A program made the position numbers and the translations under genes. A stretch of DNA of 64,000 nucleotides from Hofstenia miamia (lineage: Eukaryota > Xenacoelomorpha > Acoela), in NCBI GenBank assembly GCA_004352715.1, contig SCFE01000114.1:1238154-1302153 (forward strand), read 5' to 3'. The notes below the pieces were generated by a model. It was not told where the DNA came from and made no database searches. It saw only the letters and a program-made list of their open reading frames with translations. Positions 9,645 through 21,101 of the stretch are shown here, one piece after another. Position 1 is the first letter of the stretch; each line of letters starts with the position of its first letter.

Positions 9645-12600
9645 ATGTCCAAAATTGATGGGGAAACATTGCACCCCTATTTCATGGCAACTACAAAAAT
9701 GCGGCATAATGCATTCAAAAAGCTATCTCCAGAAACTAAAACACTAATAAGGAAAACCGCCAAAATTGAAGGGAGCAATCTGCCAATCCTCCTAGATGCA
9801 GACAATTGGCCCAAAGTTAATGTATTGAGTAGCTATCCACAGGAGTTAAACAAAACAATAGATAGGCCATATATGAGAAGCATGATTCACATATCATTCA
9901 ACGAAGATTTTAGACTGGAAATGGCCCAAGCACTCATGGCTTACAAGGAACAGATAGCAAAGATTCTGGAGATAAATCTAGATGAAGAAAACTTACCAAT
10001 CATACATGTGTTAAGAGAAAAGGAATACAACAAGCACTTACAAAAAAAGATCAACCAAACAGTACAGATGGCGAGAGTACAACAGATAAGAATAGTCATT
10101 ATAGTAATGAGAGAAAACTTGGAGGAATTACCGAAATATCTAAAAGATATGGTACTACGAACAGAAAACTTCTTCCCATGGGAGAAGAAAGAGTTCACAA
10201 TCTCCGAACTATTTTGTTTAGACTTACAAATTGATTATTGGGCACAAACGAAATGGCGTAAATGCTACAACAAAATGAAGGATTAGAAAAAGCCATGACA
10301 TTATTTATCAAGTGCAGCATGACTCAATGCCAGGAGCACCTGAAAGAAATTCAGAACATTTGGGCAAACATGAAGCTTCAGAAGAAAATAGATGAATCGT
10401 ATCCTGAAATCAGAATAGAGGCACCAGCGCAGAAATACCACAAAACAGTAGAGATGGTATTGGCAGAAATCAATTGAGCATATGAACTGAACACAAAGAA
10501 GGATTTTCGTAAACTCATATTAGAGGAGAAGAACGCACCAGAAATTAGATACAGGACATCCACATGGCTGTTAGCAATACTGCTCACAGAAGAGAAAGAT
10601 CTCAGGTTACCCATAACAAGGAACCAAAGAATAAAACTCACAAAGGCTAAAAAGTTTGAAATCACGTTATCACTGATGAACACTCAGACAAAAAACTGGA
10701 TACTGAAAGGACATGTCAAGAAAATTGAATCCCCAAACAAAAATGAGAAACCAATGCAGACGATGGAAAAACTAATAAGTAGACTGATAACGAAGCAGCA
10801 CCCAACAGGAAGAATGTCAATAGTAGAACTAGCAAATATTACAGGAATATGCCCAAGTGAGATACAGATATTCAAAGAACCCATGCAAAAGTACATGTGG
10901 GGTGCAACATCGGAGACACAACTAAAACAGCTGCAGAATCAACCCTGGATTACCATGAAGAAGATAATCAAATGCAGATTAGTCAACACTGAAGACATAA
11001 TACAACTAGTGAAACAGAAAAACGTGCAACAAGTGATAGACAAGAACATGAAACGTCATGCCAGAAACAGCCCATGGTGCACATTTACGAAAATAATCAA
11101 AAGAGCCGAAATGCTAAAGAAAGGTGGAATAACAACACCAGTGGAGATATGTGAAATGGTGACAAAAACACAACAAGAAATCACTAAGGAGGAACTACTG
11201 CTAACCTCATCGCAGTTATTACTATCCCCAAAGACACAAACAATGATTGACAGAATAAATATTGAAAAGTGGGGAGACACAAGTCAAGACAGCACAATTG
11301 AATGGATTGACACAGANNNNNNNNNNNNNNNNNNNNNNNNNNNNNNNNNNNNNNNNNNNNNNNNNNNNNNNNNNNNNNNNNNNNNNNNNNNNNNNNNNNN
11401 NNNNNNNNNNNNNNNNNNNNNNNNNNNNNNNNNNNNNNNNNNNNNNNNNNNNNNNNNNNNNNNNNNNNNNNNNNNNNNNNNNNNNNNNNNNNNNNNNNNN
11501 NNNNNNNNNNNNNNNNNNNNNNNNNNNNNNNNNNNNNNNNNNNNNNNNNNNNNNNNNNNNNNNNNNNNNNNNNNNNNNNNNNNNNNNNNNNNNNNNNNNN
11601 NNNNNNNNNNNNNNNNNNNNNNNNNNNNNNNNNNNNNNNNNNNNNNNNNNNNNNNNNNNNNNNNNNNNNNNNNNNNNNNNNNNNNNNNNNNNNNNNNNNN
11701 NNNNNNNNNNNNNNNNNTGCACAGAACTAGAAGAACTGTTGAAGCCATTCAATCAGATCAAGGTCAACGTCGAATGCATTACATCGAAAATTGATATACA
11801 AGAATGTATATAGATGAAATTAAGTAAACTGGGACTAACACAGTCATTTTGGGAGACAATCCCAGAAGTGAAATTGAACTACCCAGCCACCATTGGCTTA
11901 GCAATGGCATCCAACGCAACAGGCACTTATGGCGAAATTGAGAGACTCATTGATACAAAAATCTTACTATGTACGCTGCCAAAAACGATTGCAATACCCA
12001 TGGTACTGCCAAGATGGAGACTCCCGAAGGAGGTAAGTCCAGCAAAAACATTTCTACACGAATACAAATCATATGTGAATTTGCAGCACAAAGCTGTAGA
12101 AATGACGGAATGAGAAGATTACAAGAGAACAAAAAAGATATCGCTAGACAATGACAATAAGGAATGCATCTACATAGAGGGAAACAACACCCCAGATCAG
12201 TTATATATGAGAGGAAGAGCAATACACATCCAAATCCAAGAACTGAGAAATGAAATAGAGAAACGCCAGCCGTGGGCAGTCATGCTATTTTCGGGAGTTA
12301 ATGGACTGATATGTGGAAACAAAAGTATTGCTACTACAACGTAATGAGAGTGGAGATCATCACTATGATGTGCATTGGAAAGAATGATCCTGGCAAGATA
12401 TCGGAGCAAGAAGTAGTGGATAACATCAGCTTTTTCTATAAAGATGTAGTGAACATGCACAGCGTATAAAAGGTCTTTACTTTCTTTTACCTGAATACAC
12501 AGATGAGAGCAGACTTAGCCCACACATGTAAAGCTGATGCACAGATGATGCTCCTAATAGCAATAAAGGGCATTTGCTTATATGAGAAATACTTTGAAAT

Positions 12601-12853
12601 TTTCTCAAGAAAAATGAATGAATTGCGGGAGATGACACCTATAGTGGAGAACATCAGAGAGACTTGATTTCTAAAATATGAAAACACTGTCACCACCAAA
12701 CGAGAGGCAGTACTGAAAATGTTGAAGCAATCTGAGTATGTGATGATAACATGGGAAGATTCTGAGGTGGAGTCATTCATACAAAAAGCAGACACTCTCG
12801 TGCATGGGGAGCGACCAGTGCTGTCCATAACGCATGCTGAGGAGGGCATGTAG
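9645..12853 (+). pseudogene. ORF3 of copy 1: large uncharacterised post-integrase protein
   Basis: I do not recognise this protein. It starts MSKIDGETLHPYFMATTKM and is read in pieces: 9645-10286, then a second frame 10262-11316 interrupted only by TGA at 10475, then 401 N, then pieces to 12853. It is colinear with the ORF3 at 48173-51669: SKxxxETLHPYxxAT, KNxPxI, TxWxLxIxLT, MSI...GIC, YMWG, EELL...SSxxLSP, IxRxNxEK, FWxTI, NYPxxIG, LYEKxF, VTxREAVLKM. It is rich in charged helices, with many K, E, Q and M. No signal peptide, long membrane segment or furin site is visible, which argues against a typical envelope. The position fits a third ORF of a Gypsy element. The end is directly before the polypurine tract. 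Confidence 0.75.
11317..11717. other. Assembly gap (401 N) inside ORF3
   Basis: ORF3 homology resumes after the gap, with the FWETI and NYPATIG blocks at about 11850-11900, so the gap lies within one element. Confidence 0.98.
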
Positions 12854-12854
12854 N

Positions 12855-13000
12855 AGATTAGTGTCGAATGATTAATAGTGATGAAATATAATTAGAAACA
12901 TTATTGTAAAAATTTAGTTAATTATCTTATTCATTTTGTAAGATGCAACCAAGTTACAATATTGTACATTCTAAGAAAAATATTGGAGCTGATTAAGTTG
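12855..13000 (-). repeat. Family B LTR fragment
   Basis: Starting directly after the single N at 12854, the minus strand reads CAATATTGTAACTTGGTTGCATCTTAC and continues to CATTCGACACTAATC, matching the 3' third of the family B LTR at about 54225-54335. The join at the N is therefore between a family A 3' LTR and an inverted family B LTR, probably a scaffolding join. Confidence 0.65.
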
Positions 13001-13016
13001 ATATCTTGTTTTCTTC

Positions 13017-13610
13017 CTATTCCAACAATATTGTACTTTGAAACACCAGTTTTCTTTTGATTGGTTTTTCGACATTTTCTTTAACCTGTTTTGTTACATT
13101 TTCAACTAACTTTGCTATAAATTCTTCATTGGTTTCCGCATTTTTATAATCTTGTATTGATACCTCCTTTTGTGGTATCGCTGAATTTAATTCATGCGGT
13201 TTTTCCACTGTGATATTTTCTATCGTTTTTATTTCGGTTTTCTTTAACTCAATTAACCTGTAATGCATCCTTTAAACTATCAATTTCTAATTGCTTTACT
13301 ATATTATCCTCTCATAAGTTAGCGTTTTCTTCATGAAGCTCTTTTAGCATTTTCTGCAATTGTTCATATTGGAGCTTTATTTCCATCAACTGTTCTATCT
13401 ATTGTTGAAACAAGTTCTGCTGCTCCATCAAATGTATACTCGTGTCTTCCTTTATTTCATCAACTAATTTCTCCTTTTGATGCTTTTTATCTCCACTTCA
13501 ATCATTCTCTTTGTTAAATGTTCTATTTGTTTCGTCAACTCCTTTCTTTCTTTTGTATTATTCTCAATAATTTCCATTAGTTGGGTTATTGTAAATTCAT
13601 TTGCTAACTC
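13017..13610 (-). pseudogene. gag-like coiled-coil fragment
   Basis: The minus strand encodes a charged coiled coil in two or more frames: LMEIIENNTKERKELTKQIE, HLTKRMIEVEIK, then LMEIKLQYEQLQKMLKEL and QLEIDSLKDALQ, and finally a K/E-rich piece from 13268 down to 13017. Stops and frame changes interrupt it. Family A gag has a coiled coil with the phrase HLKEALSQQ in the same relative place, and a family A LTR with primer site lies just upstream (13857-14480). I infer a diverged gag N-terminus, but the sequence match is weak. Confidence 0.45.
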
Positions 13611-13735
13611 CGCAGGTAGGTGACAGATTCCAAATTCCATCTCTATTCTTTTGTTCTTACTTGTAGTTACTTAACACTTAGACTAATATCTATGCAACAA
13701 CTATATTCGATGCTCAGAGTAACTACAGTAATTTA
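13611..13735 (-). repeat. Duplicate of 13957-14081 ending at a single N
   Basis: About 125 bp starting TAGGTGACAGATTCC are repeated at 13957-14081 with only a few differences. The first copy ends at the lone N at 13736. This pattern fits two overlapping contig ends placed in series. It is part of the LTR at 13875-14480. Confidence 0.75.
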
Positions 13736-13856
13736 NATAGAAGCAAAATTTTACTTCATTGTAAATTTACATTACACTATTTATATTAAATGTCCTGTTT
13801 AATTTATTCAAGAAGAAACAACTATCTTGACTCGAATTTTCTTTGCTCATGTTGGG

Positions 13857-13874
13857 CGACTGTCATGGTTGCCA
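13857..13874 (-). promoter_or_regulatory. Primer binding site of a family A-like element
   Basis: On the minus strand the LTR ends ...GATTCTACA at 13875 and is followed by TGGCAACCATGACAGTCG. Elements starting TGG right after an LTR are tRNA primer sites. This one resembles the 3' end of a tRNA-Arg with G-to-A changes at two CpG positions. Confidence 0.65.
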
Positions 13875-14480
13875 TGTAGAATCTTGACAACCTTCCAACT
13901 AGTAAACCTAAGTGTAATTTAGGAGCTACTTTGACTATTTCCTATTTTTACCAAGTAAGGTAGGTGACAGATTCCAAATTCCATCTCTATTCTTTTGTTC
14001 TTACTTGTAGTTACTTAACACTTAGACTAATATCTCTGCAACAACTATATTCAATGCTCAGAGTAACAACAGTAATTTAGGTTCAAGACAGGAGATGGTT
14101 GGTACAAAGTACAGGGTTACACACCTGACCTGAGGCAAAGCACAAAGAGGAATTGAAGAACTACGATGTAATTATTAATTCCAACAAACACTTTCACATC
14201 AAAAGAAACACCAATCACCACAATGAAGACTCAGTGCATGAAATGTTGTGTGATAATGAAATTGTGACAATGTGTGGATAACCTACTAATTTAATGCATT
14301 GATTGTTCTTGTTATTAATGATGTTGTAATATAAAGGAGATTCGCAACCTGAATGCATTAGCTTGTTATCATGCCTTACATGTAATAATCCTACAGATAA
14401 ATATCTATATGCTAATAACCTATCGTACATGTGAACAATCAACGCAGCCAGCATAAACGTAGGAATTAGGTCCGTAGGTC
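13875..14480 (-). repeat. LTR of a family A-like element, 3' part
   Basis: Ends GATTCTACA at 13875 next to the primer site and extends right to the single N at 14481. It is diverged from the other A LTRs but keeps the same order of landmarks. The 5' end is cut off by the join. Confidence 0.6.
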
Positions 14481-14547
14481 NTTTTTCTTATAAGCTGGGT
14501 AATAACCAAGATGTTTTGTATGCGTTTGACATGAGATGGTGCTCCAG

Positions 14548-16323
14548 TTAATTTAAATCATGTGACGTAGTAGGGTTGTCAGTTGCCAAATCAACAAGGT
14601 TTTCAACACAAGGAGACTCATTGGGCTCGTCTACAATGAAGCCTTTGCCATCCACAATTAGCTGTATCTTAGCTTTGCATTGGGACTTGAGGTGCCCCTT
14701 TTCTCCACAGGTAAAGGATTGGACTGAGGACAGATCAAATCCCTTTTTGGAAATTGTGAGCTTTCTTGTCTCAGGCCTTTTCATCCCAGAGATGCTAGTA
14801 ATGTCCTTATCAATTTGCTGCAAGTTATGCAGCATATAAACCATGCTGATTGCTTTTCTGATAATTTTGTGCAGGCTTTCCCCTGGATCACACTTGACTT
14901 CCAGCCTGCTCCTAATGGATGGATGGAAACCTCAACATATATAGGAAAAAAGATGGTGGCGTGAGTACTTGCTCAATAGGCTGCTCAGTTGAAATAGTCA
15001 CTCAACCTGGGTAATGTAGTTCCTTATGTCATCACCAAACTTAAAAGACATATCACACAGCAAGGTTTTGTACTGGTGTTTGATGTGTGGAGCTCTATAG
15101 TGATCTTCAAAAAATCCAATCAATAACTGGTAATTGGTCTTAATATTGTGTTCAAGCATCATATATTGGTTGTAAGCCAGGCTGCTGAGGTAGAGTGGGA
15201 ACTGAGATACTGCCAACTCCTGTGAGTTCTTATATTGCTTCATCATGAGCTCAAATAAAAAGAGCCACTCATTGAATGATTGTGATATGGCGTCAATCTG
15301 ACCAGTAAATTTCGGGAGAATGGAATGTTTGCTGAATACCTGCATTTGTCTGTTAGACTTGAGAGGGAGAATAGATTTTTGATACCTTGGCTGACTTTTT
15401 GCGCCTGATTGTCCCTGGAGTGGGCTGGTGTCACTTACATGTTCTTTGAAAGCAGGCACAACTATGGTGCTCACTGGGTCAGGCAGCAATTGAACATACC
15501 CAGTCTGAGGGGTAGCTCCAGTGATGAGGGTAGACACATGAGTAAGAGCTGACTGTGTGAACGTGGGGTGACTGCTCAGAGAGTTTGTGCAAAATGAAAC
15601 AGAGCTAGGGACTACCAGAGAGCCTTCAAAAGAAGAAGCTATATGTGTGGGGTGGCTCACACCAACTGACTGAACCATCTGCGCCACTTGACCAATGATC
15701 CTTTCTGCTAACTCAGCTAAAGCCTCATTGAGTGTGATGTGAGTTACATACTCGTCATTTCTGCATGACCATGCTTCCTCTTGTTGATGTGAATTGTTAA
15801 CAGCACTCTTCAACTCATGAATCTGTAATTCTAGGGCGATGGTCAACTCTAGCATCTGCCTTTCCATCCTCTGGTATGCCACATGCTGTGTATTTATTTT
15901 AGCCTGGAGAGACTCTACATGACATTTACTCTCCATCCTTATTGCTACTTGCTGAGATAAGACTTCTTTCAGATGTTTGATTTCAACATGGTGGATGTCA
16001 AACTGTGGCGTGGACTGGTTAGTGGCACTGACATGACTGTGAGGACAACTAGGAATCAGAGGAGCATTCTGAGTATTCAGAATACAGTGCAAGTTTCAGT
16101 GAAATTCTGGTATCATGGTGCTCATTTCACTGTAAGGGATGGTAGCAGTGTTTTGATCCATCCTTTGTGTGTTCAGGGTAGGAGAATTGGGTTGAGAAAG
16201 ATTGAGTAAAGGTCCAACTGTACAAGGGGTAACATTCAGGCTACCAATGCTTGTACAGGGGACACTCCACAGTGGAGAAGTCCCAAAAGTAGGAGAATAA
16301 GTAACAGTACAACTAGAATCCAT
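14548..16323 (-). pseudogene. gag: gag of copy 2 (almost complete)
   Basis: Structural polyprotein of the particle. It starts MDSSCTVTYSPTFGTSP at 16323. Next comes a coiled coil (HLKEVLSQQVAIRMES, then ALELQIHELKSAV), a Ser/Thr-rich linker, the capsid part (FTGQIDAISQSFNEW, FPLYLSSLAYNQYMML, NYQLLIGFFEDHYRAP, DIRNYITQVE) and a C-terminal zinc knuckle reading SFTCGEKGHLKSQC. The first zinc-binding Cys is Ser here, while copy 3 keeps it. Breaks: TGA near 16094 where copy 3 has Trp, TGA near 14996 where copy 3 has Arg, and another stop near 14935. The region 16092-14998 is one open frame of 364 codons. It ends with TAA at 14550-14548 on a slippery site. Confidence 0.9.
14551..14557 (-). promoter_or_regulatory. 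-1 frameshift heptamer TTTAAAT at the gag stop
   Basis: On the minus strand gag ends GAT TTA AAT TAA, giving T TTA AAT, the X XXY YYZ form used for -1 ribosomal frameshifting, directly before the stop. The same position holds TTTAAAT at 45083 and TTTAAAC at 34936. Confidence 0.7.
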
Positions 16324-16555
16324 AATAACTTAATAACAAAACAATAATTTCCAGTAACTGACAGTAGGGAGCACTTCCACAGATACAAAAGAAAACACAA
16401 CTCATAGAAGTAATGACAAGTAACAGACCAAATTGGGGAACATGGCAGTATTTGGTAATTAATCCAACACATAAAGCACTCAGAAAGTAAAACAAAATGA
16501 GGAATTTAACAGATGGCATCAGCCAAACAAGACACACTAAGGGTTTTGTCGCCAT
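16313..16555 (-). other. Small hydrophobic upstream ORF in the leader
   Basis: An 80-codon frame starting MATKPLVCLVWLMPSVKF precedes and overlaps the gag start. It is rich in Leu, Val, Phe and Cys. The same start and first 40 or so residues occur in copy 3 (43094-43480). It may be a regulatory upstream ORF or only a T-rich leader. No frame-preserving evidence can be computed here. Confidence 0.35.
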
Positions 16556-16722
16556 CAGTCAAGGGTGGAGAAGTTAAGTTGTACATCAATAGGTGAACTT
16601 ACACTGAAGTCCCACAGTGATCAGGGGAAACAACTATCCCAGCTGATTCACACCAAAATGAAAACCAACTAGCATCCATACCATTGAAAGAGACAACAAG
16701 ATTAAATAGTTATCACATCAGC

Positions 16723-16740
16723 ATCTTGTCATGGTCACCA
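16723..16740 (-). promoter_or_regulatory. Primer binding site of copy 2
   Basis: TGGTGACCATGACAAGAT directly follows the LTR end (...GTACTACA). It aligns with TGGCAACCATGACAGGAC at 42912-42929, both near the complement of a tRNA-Arg 3' end. Confidence 0.7.
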
Positions 16741-17679
16741 TGTAGTACATCGGCTGGTAGGGTAACTTAACTAGAACACTAATTGACTCTGCAGAAGGTT
16801 TGAATAGCATTTACAAAACAGCCATGATTCTGGAAACGAGAATAATGTAGAACTTATAACTTATAGATGGAACATTGATAATTCATCCAAGTAATCAACT
16901 ACTTTAGGTAAAATCCAAGATGACCAATTCATATGGCTTCCAGCCAAATTGAAATTTCCAGAGTGAAGTAAAGTGCTTAACCTATTGACTGGTGCTACCC
17001 TATTTGTCTCACTTTTAATTTCTATCTCACATCAAAAAATAAAGGATCTCATTTTCATTGTTATCTCTCATCTCACTATTAAATAGTCTGTAATTGCCAG
17101 ACATTTGTGCTAGCCAATGGCATGATATCATCACAGTGTTAGGTTGTATAAGTGCATGTACATGTTGAACTGCAAATGAGAGGTTTATTATTTCCATATA
17201 CATAACCATATACATAACCTGATGGGTCCACAATTTGGGCTGGATAGTAGAAAGACCTCCAGGAGCTACGTGTTGCCCTGTGCTGGGGAAAGCACTCCCA
17301 AATTGTTGCTAAACTTAAGCAATAGTTTTCATATCAATATAATAGCAAAAGAAAAATACAACTGTAAAACAGCAGTTGAGAGTAGTTAAAATCCAATAAC
17401 CTTTCTCTACAAGTTTCTCAGTTTTATACAAAAATTGCGTTACTACCTGCCTTTGTTTACAAAAAGAGTTGCCTACATAGTTCAATCATGCTTAATTATT
17501 CATTCCCTTGCAAATTCAATTTGAGCAATAAAATAATAAGTACCACTGAGGGGACGGCAAACTAATGATTGCAACCTAATATTGAAATAAGTGATGTGAC
17601 GTCATGGTGACGTAAAATACAAAATATAATGAATAAATAATAAAGAAATATCTCGAAAAAGTCCCCAAGTGACTCTACA
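16741..17679 (-). repeat. Family A LTR, complete (939 bp)
   Basis: Starts TGTAGAGTCACTTGGGG at 17679 and ends in ACTACA at 16741. It contains a CRE-like pair at 17597-17613, a GTAAACAAAGGCAGG block, a TATAAA-like box shortly after, and then a long R/U5 part. The start is followed on the right by host-like flank, and the end by a primer site, so this is a 5' LTR. Confidence 0.85.
17597..17613 (-). promoter_or_regulatory. Paired CRE-like sites in LTR U3
   Basis: The minus strand reads ACGTCACCATGACGTCA, with a perfect TGACGTCA palindrome at 17597-17604 and a second ACGTCA half. The arrangement is kept in the LTRs at 27794 and 51753, and decayed at 32437. Confidence 0.55.
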
Positions 17680-17774
17680 CTAGCAGACAACTGAATATTG
17701 TAATAGTTGATAGTTTACATATATTTACAATGACATACAATTATGTTCTTTATACCAGTTTTATATTAATATAT

Positions 17775-18925
17775 TGTAGCATCTGCTACCAAGCATTAAT
17801 GTAGATTAAATTATTCCTTTAAATTATTATTCTTCATTCTAAGCAGGTAGGGATTTACGCATGTTAACTATTTACTCCAATGTTGTATCTGTTTTGGTTA
17901 ATCTTCACTTAACTAAATTAAATGGATACTGTTTAGGTACTCCTTCATCATAGCTCTGCTCAGTGATTTGAGTATGGCCTCTGGCTGACTCTGATCTCTG
18001 AATCACCTCACTTGTGTTTCCATTGCTGACCTAGTGGTACCAAGCCTCAGCTCAAGGATGTTATTATGTGTTCCCTATCCTAACTCAGTGTAGTTCTCAA
18101 TGCTATTTGTAACTGACTTAAACTCAATTTGTAATGTGTATCTATGTCACTTCACAACCTTGCAATGTCACTAGCTGCTTGATAATTATTACTTTAGTCA
18201 TTACCAAAAACTATTGGCTTTAAATAAGTTAATTAAAATAAGTTACATAACAACTTGCAGCTTCCTACCTTACATTTAAGTAACTATAATACATGTTCAG
18301 TCTCTTTATCAGTCTATTATAGGTCACCTAAGTCTATAAGATAAAATATGTATAACCTACAGTAGGCTACCCAGCCCTTTTGCTGATATCAATTATTAGA
18401 TACATGTAAACAAAGAATCAGTAGCCAGCTAAATGGGGAAAACTCTTATTTGTATACCTAACATAAATGCAGGTTCATGGTTTGGATCAAGGACCCTTGA
18501 GTTGCTCCCAATATGTGCCCAAACCACTACTACTGCATTTACTGTTTAGCTTGACATTCTGTATAAATAAGCAAACCAATATAAAATCTAAAGAAGAGAT
18601 TTCCAAAGAATTGACTTCAACAATTTCCAAAATGATCTCTCACATATTTATAGTTAACTTTCAAAAAGTACTTGTCATTTGAAATTGAAATTTGTATTGT
18701 CTGCCAAAAATGGCTAAGAATAATGGAAGTGAATTCGCCCCCTTCATTTGGTCAAATTTGACAACATGTACTAATTTGCTATATTAATACTTAGTTGCAT
18801 TTACAAAGATAATCTGATAATTAAGCTTAAATCTTTTTTAATTAATAATCATAATTCAATCTTAGTTTCAACTAATCATCTGATCTTCTTTCTTCATTAG
18901 CAGCTTATGCTTTGGATTATGTATG
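17775..18925 (+). repeat. Family B LTR, complete or nearly so
   Basis: Starts TGTAGCATCTGCTACC. It runs with block similarity to 21102-22241 and 53352-54372 (CTCAGTGTAG, TTATCAGTCTATTATAGGTCA, TACCTAACATAAATGC, the T-rich end). The 3' border is approximate because the final GATGCTACA is decayed here to GGATTATGTA. It lies 95 bp right of copy 2 of family A. Confidence 0.6.
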
Positions 18926-19436
18926 AATCTTCCATTTTGTTTCTTTAGTTTAATTCAAGTAAGATTTTTTCTGTATTCTCTTGAATTTAGTTTTTATTAA
19001 AATTAGGATTTTTTAAAAGTCTTATATGAAGTTAAAGGCACATAGACATAGCACAGCAGCTCTAGCATGTCCTTTAACTTGGGCTAGGTATATGGTTAGG
19101 GGCTTTAACATAATGTATTTCATTCATTATTAAAATTGTTATTATTGCTACCACCTAAATTGCATGTAGGTTTCACTCACTGTGCCCAAGAGTATTAGCA
19201 CTTCTCTTTTCCTTTTCTCTAGTCTTATACAACTCTTTTACCAGGTTATCTGTTTCAGGTCTGTCAAGTGTTGCTACTATTCTCTCTCATGATCTCCTGT
19301 TTACTTTTATTTTATTAGGAAGGGTACTTTAGCAAGGGAGAAGTTAATTATTAAACTGTAGCTGCCATGCTCTGACACAATTCTCTCAAATGATAGGGAC
19401 TTAGGACTGCTTACTGATTTCATATGGTCTACAGAC
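18926..19436. other. No recognisable feature
   Basis: AT-rich DNA. I see no coding frame or repeat up to the minisatellite at 19437. Confidence 0.6.
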
Positions 19437-19563
19437 GTTTCACTAACTGGATATTTCACCAACCCAGATGTTTCACTAACTGGATATTTCACTAACCAGA
19501 TGTTTCACTAACTGGATGTTTCACTAACTGGACGTTTCACTAACTGGATATTTCACTAACTGA
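19437..19563 (+). repeat. 16-bp minisatellite, left array
   Basis: About eight units of TTTCACTAACTGGATG (variants with ATA, ACG, CCAGATG). The reverse complement of the same unit forms an array at 22653-22789, so the two arrays are inverted and about 3.1 kb apart. See the MULE hypothesis in the findings. Confidence 0.9.
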
Positions 19564-21101
19564 CAAAATGAATTAATGTGAAATTGTTTTATGTAAAATA
19601 ATTCTTCACTTGTAATACCTAAAAATATGACACTGTGGTTTACAGTTCATGATGCAGACTTTATGAATAATTTTTGATTGTTTTAATAAATAAATTTGTT
19701 TTAAATTGTAACAAACTTTCTGAATTTGTTTTTTTTACCTTTTCAAGGCCACAATGTAATTGCAAAATAATTTTGTGATGTAGTATTGCAATAACTACAC
19801 TTTATTGCTAACAAAAAGTTGTGAAATGGTATCATACTGATATCTTTTAGTGAGTTATGGGAATCTGTCAGTTTGAATCCAATCTGTTCAATGATTTTAC
19901 TTCAGGAGATATTTGCTATAGTTCAGTAAATTATTGTACAATGAATTAATATGTATTTACAACAAAAAGAAATGTTATGCAGAATATGCTAGATTTGTTT
20001 GATGGTATCAATAATCACAGAACATAGGTATTTTCACGGGAGGTTTTTCAAGTGTTGTTTTTAATAAAGTGAGTATTCCATCATGCTGTTGCTTTAAAGT
20101 ATTTAAGCACCTTGGTGATATTGCCATTTGATTATTCTTATATATTTATTAATATATAGAATTGCTAGCAATTCAGTTTTAGAGAGAGATTTTGTTTTTC
20201 TCTTAACATGATTTGCTTGCTTTTAACAGATCTTCATGCTATATATATATATATATATATAATTATATATTTATTAAATTGAATAAAATAATTTATTAAG
20301 TGTATGTAAAAGAATCTTTAAATTTAAAACATTCATTGGTTTTTATTCACAAATTAATGTTTTGATTTATCTAGGTAGCTCTGAAGCTACAAGCTTTATC
20401 ATGTTAATATGATATGTGATCATATTTGAAGAGTACACTGTCCTGAGAAATTGAGCCGCTTGCTCAAAACATTACAATTTTCAGTAAAAAAATATAAGAT
20501 AAATTCATATGTAGCAGTGCTCTTGGAACTACATAAGACATATACACCAGGAATTAATTTTGCATTATAAAAAAATTTATTGTATAAAGTTGTGAGAATA
20601 TTTGCAGCACCATCTTAAATGTACGAGCTCCTAAGAAATAAGTCATTACAATATTAAAAAGTAGTGAAACCTGATACATGGGTGGCTCTAGCCATAAGGT
20701 TTAACATAAAATTACTTGCAAAGATTACAACTTGTTGGCCATTAATTACAGCATCAGCACCAATCATTGAATTGCAATCAGAGTCAGCTATATTTGCCAA
20801 AATCCAATCATTTGCAGATAAGGGCATCAGTGGACATCCTTGGCATTTTATTCTTAACAAATTACAGCATACATTTGATTTTGTAGCAACATGAGCCATT
20901 GTGAGATGATCACTTCAGGCAGCAACTTGACCTAAATATGAATGTCATATCATTGCAATAGGCAAACTAGATTTTAGTGTAAATGTGTAAATTTACTGGG
21001 AGTCTTAGATGTGTCCAATGACATCTTGTCCAACATTTCCTGCTGAGCAATAGTTGCATTCACAATCTCTTCTTCAATGCATGTATGACAGTGTTCAATA
21101 G
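19564..21101. other. AT-rich interval with a (TA)n tract and one unassigned ORF
   Basis: Contains (AT)n at about 20240-20261. A minus-strand frame at 20899-20654 encodes 81 residues (AHVATKSNVCC..., CQGCPLM, GQQVVIFASNFML). I do not recognise it. It may be internal sequence of the DNA transposon proposed for 19437-22789. Otherwise nothing is recognisable. Confidence 0.45.

Larger units (their letters stand above)
4442..12853 (+). mobile_element. Family A Ty3/Gypsy retrotransposon, copy 1 (near full length, degenerate)
   Basis: In order: gag capsid and zinc knuckle, aspartic protease, reverse transcriptase, RNase H, integrase with GPY/F-type tail, a 0.5-kb linker, and ORF3. Integrase after RNase H places it in Ty3/Gypsy. 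The 5' LTR and gag N-terminus are missing, probably in the gap at 3189-4188. The 3' LTR starts at 12849 (polypurine GAGGAGGGCA then TGTAG) and is cut after five bases by a single N. It is more A-rich and more CpG-rich in its coding strand than the copy at 42895-52062, from which it is strongly diverged. Many in-frame stops and several frameshifts make it inactive. Confidence 0.9.
14482..17679 (-). mobile_element. Family A retrotransposon, copy 2: 5' LTR, leader and gag
   Basis: From right to left: a complete LTR (17679 to 16741), primer binding site (16740 to 16723), leader with a small hydrophobic ORF, nearly complete gag (16323 to 14548) and the gag/pol frameshift site. The element is cut at the single N at 14481 before protease. 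It is close in sequence to the copy at 42895-52062. Confidence 0.9.

Noticed and set aside
14215-14454. 79-codon minus-strand frame as a gene
   Set aside because: It lies inside the LTR at 13875-14480 and shows no family features.
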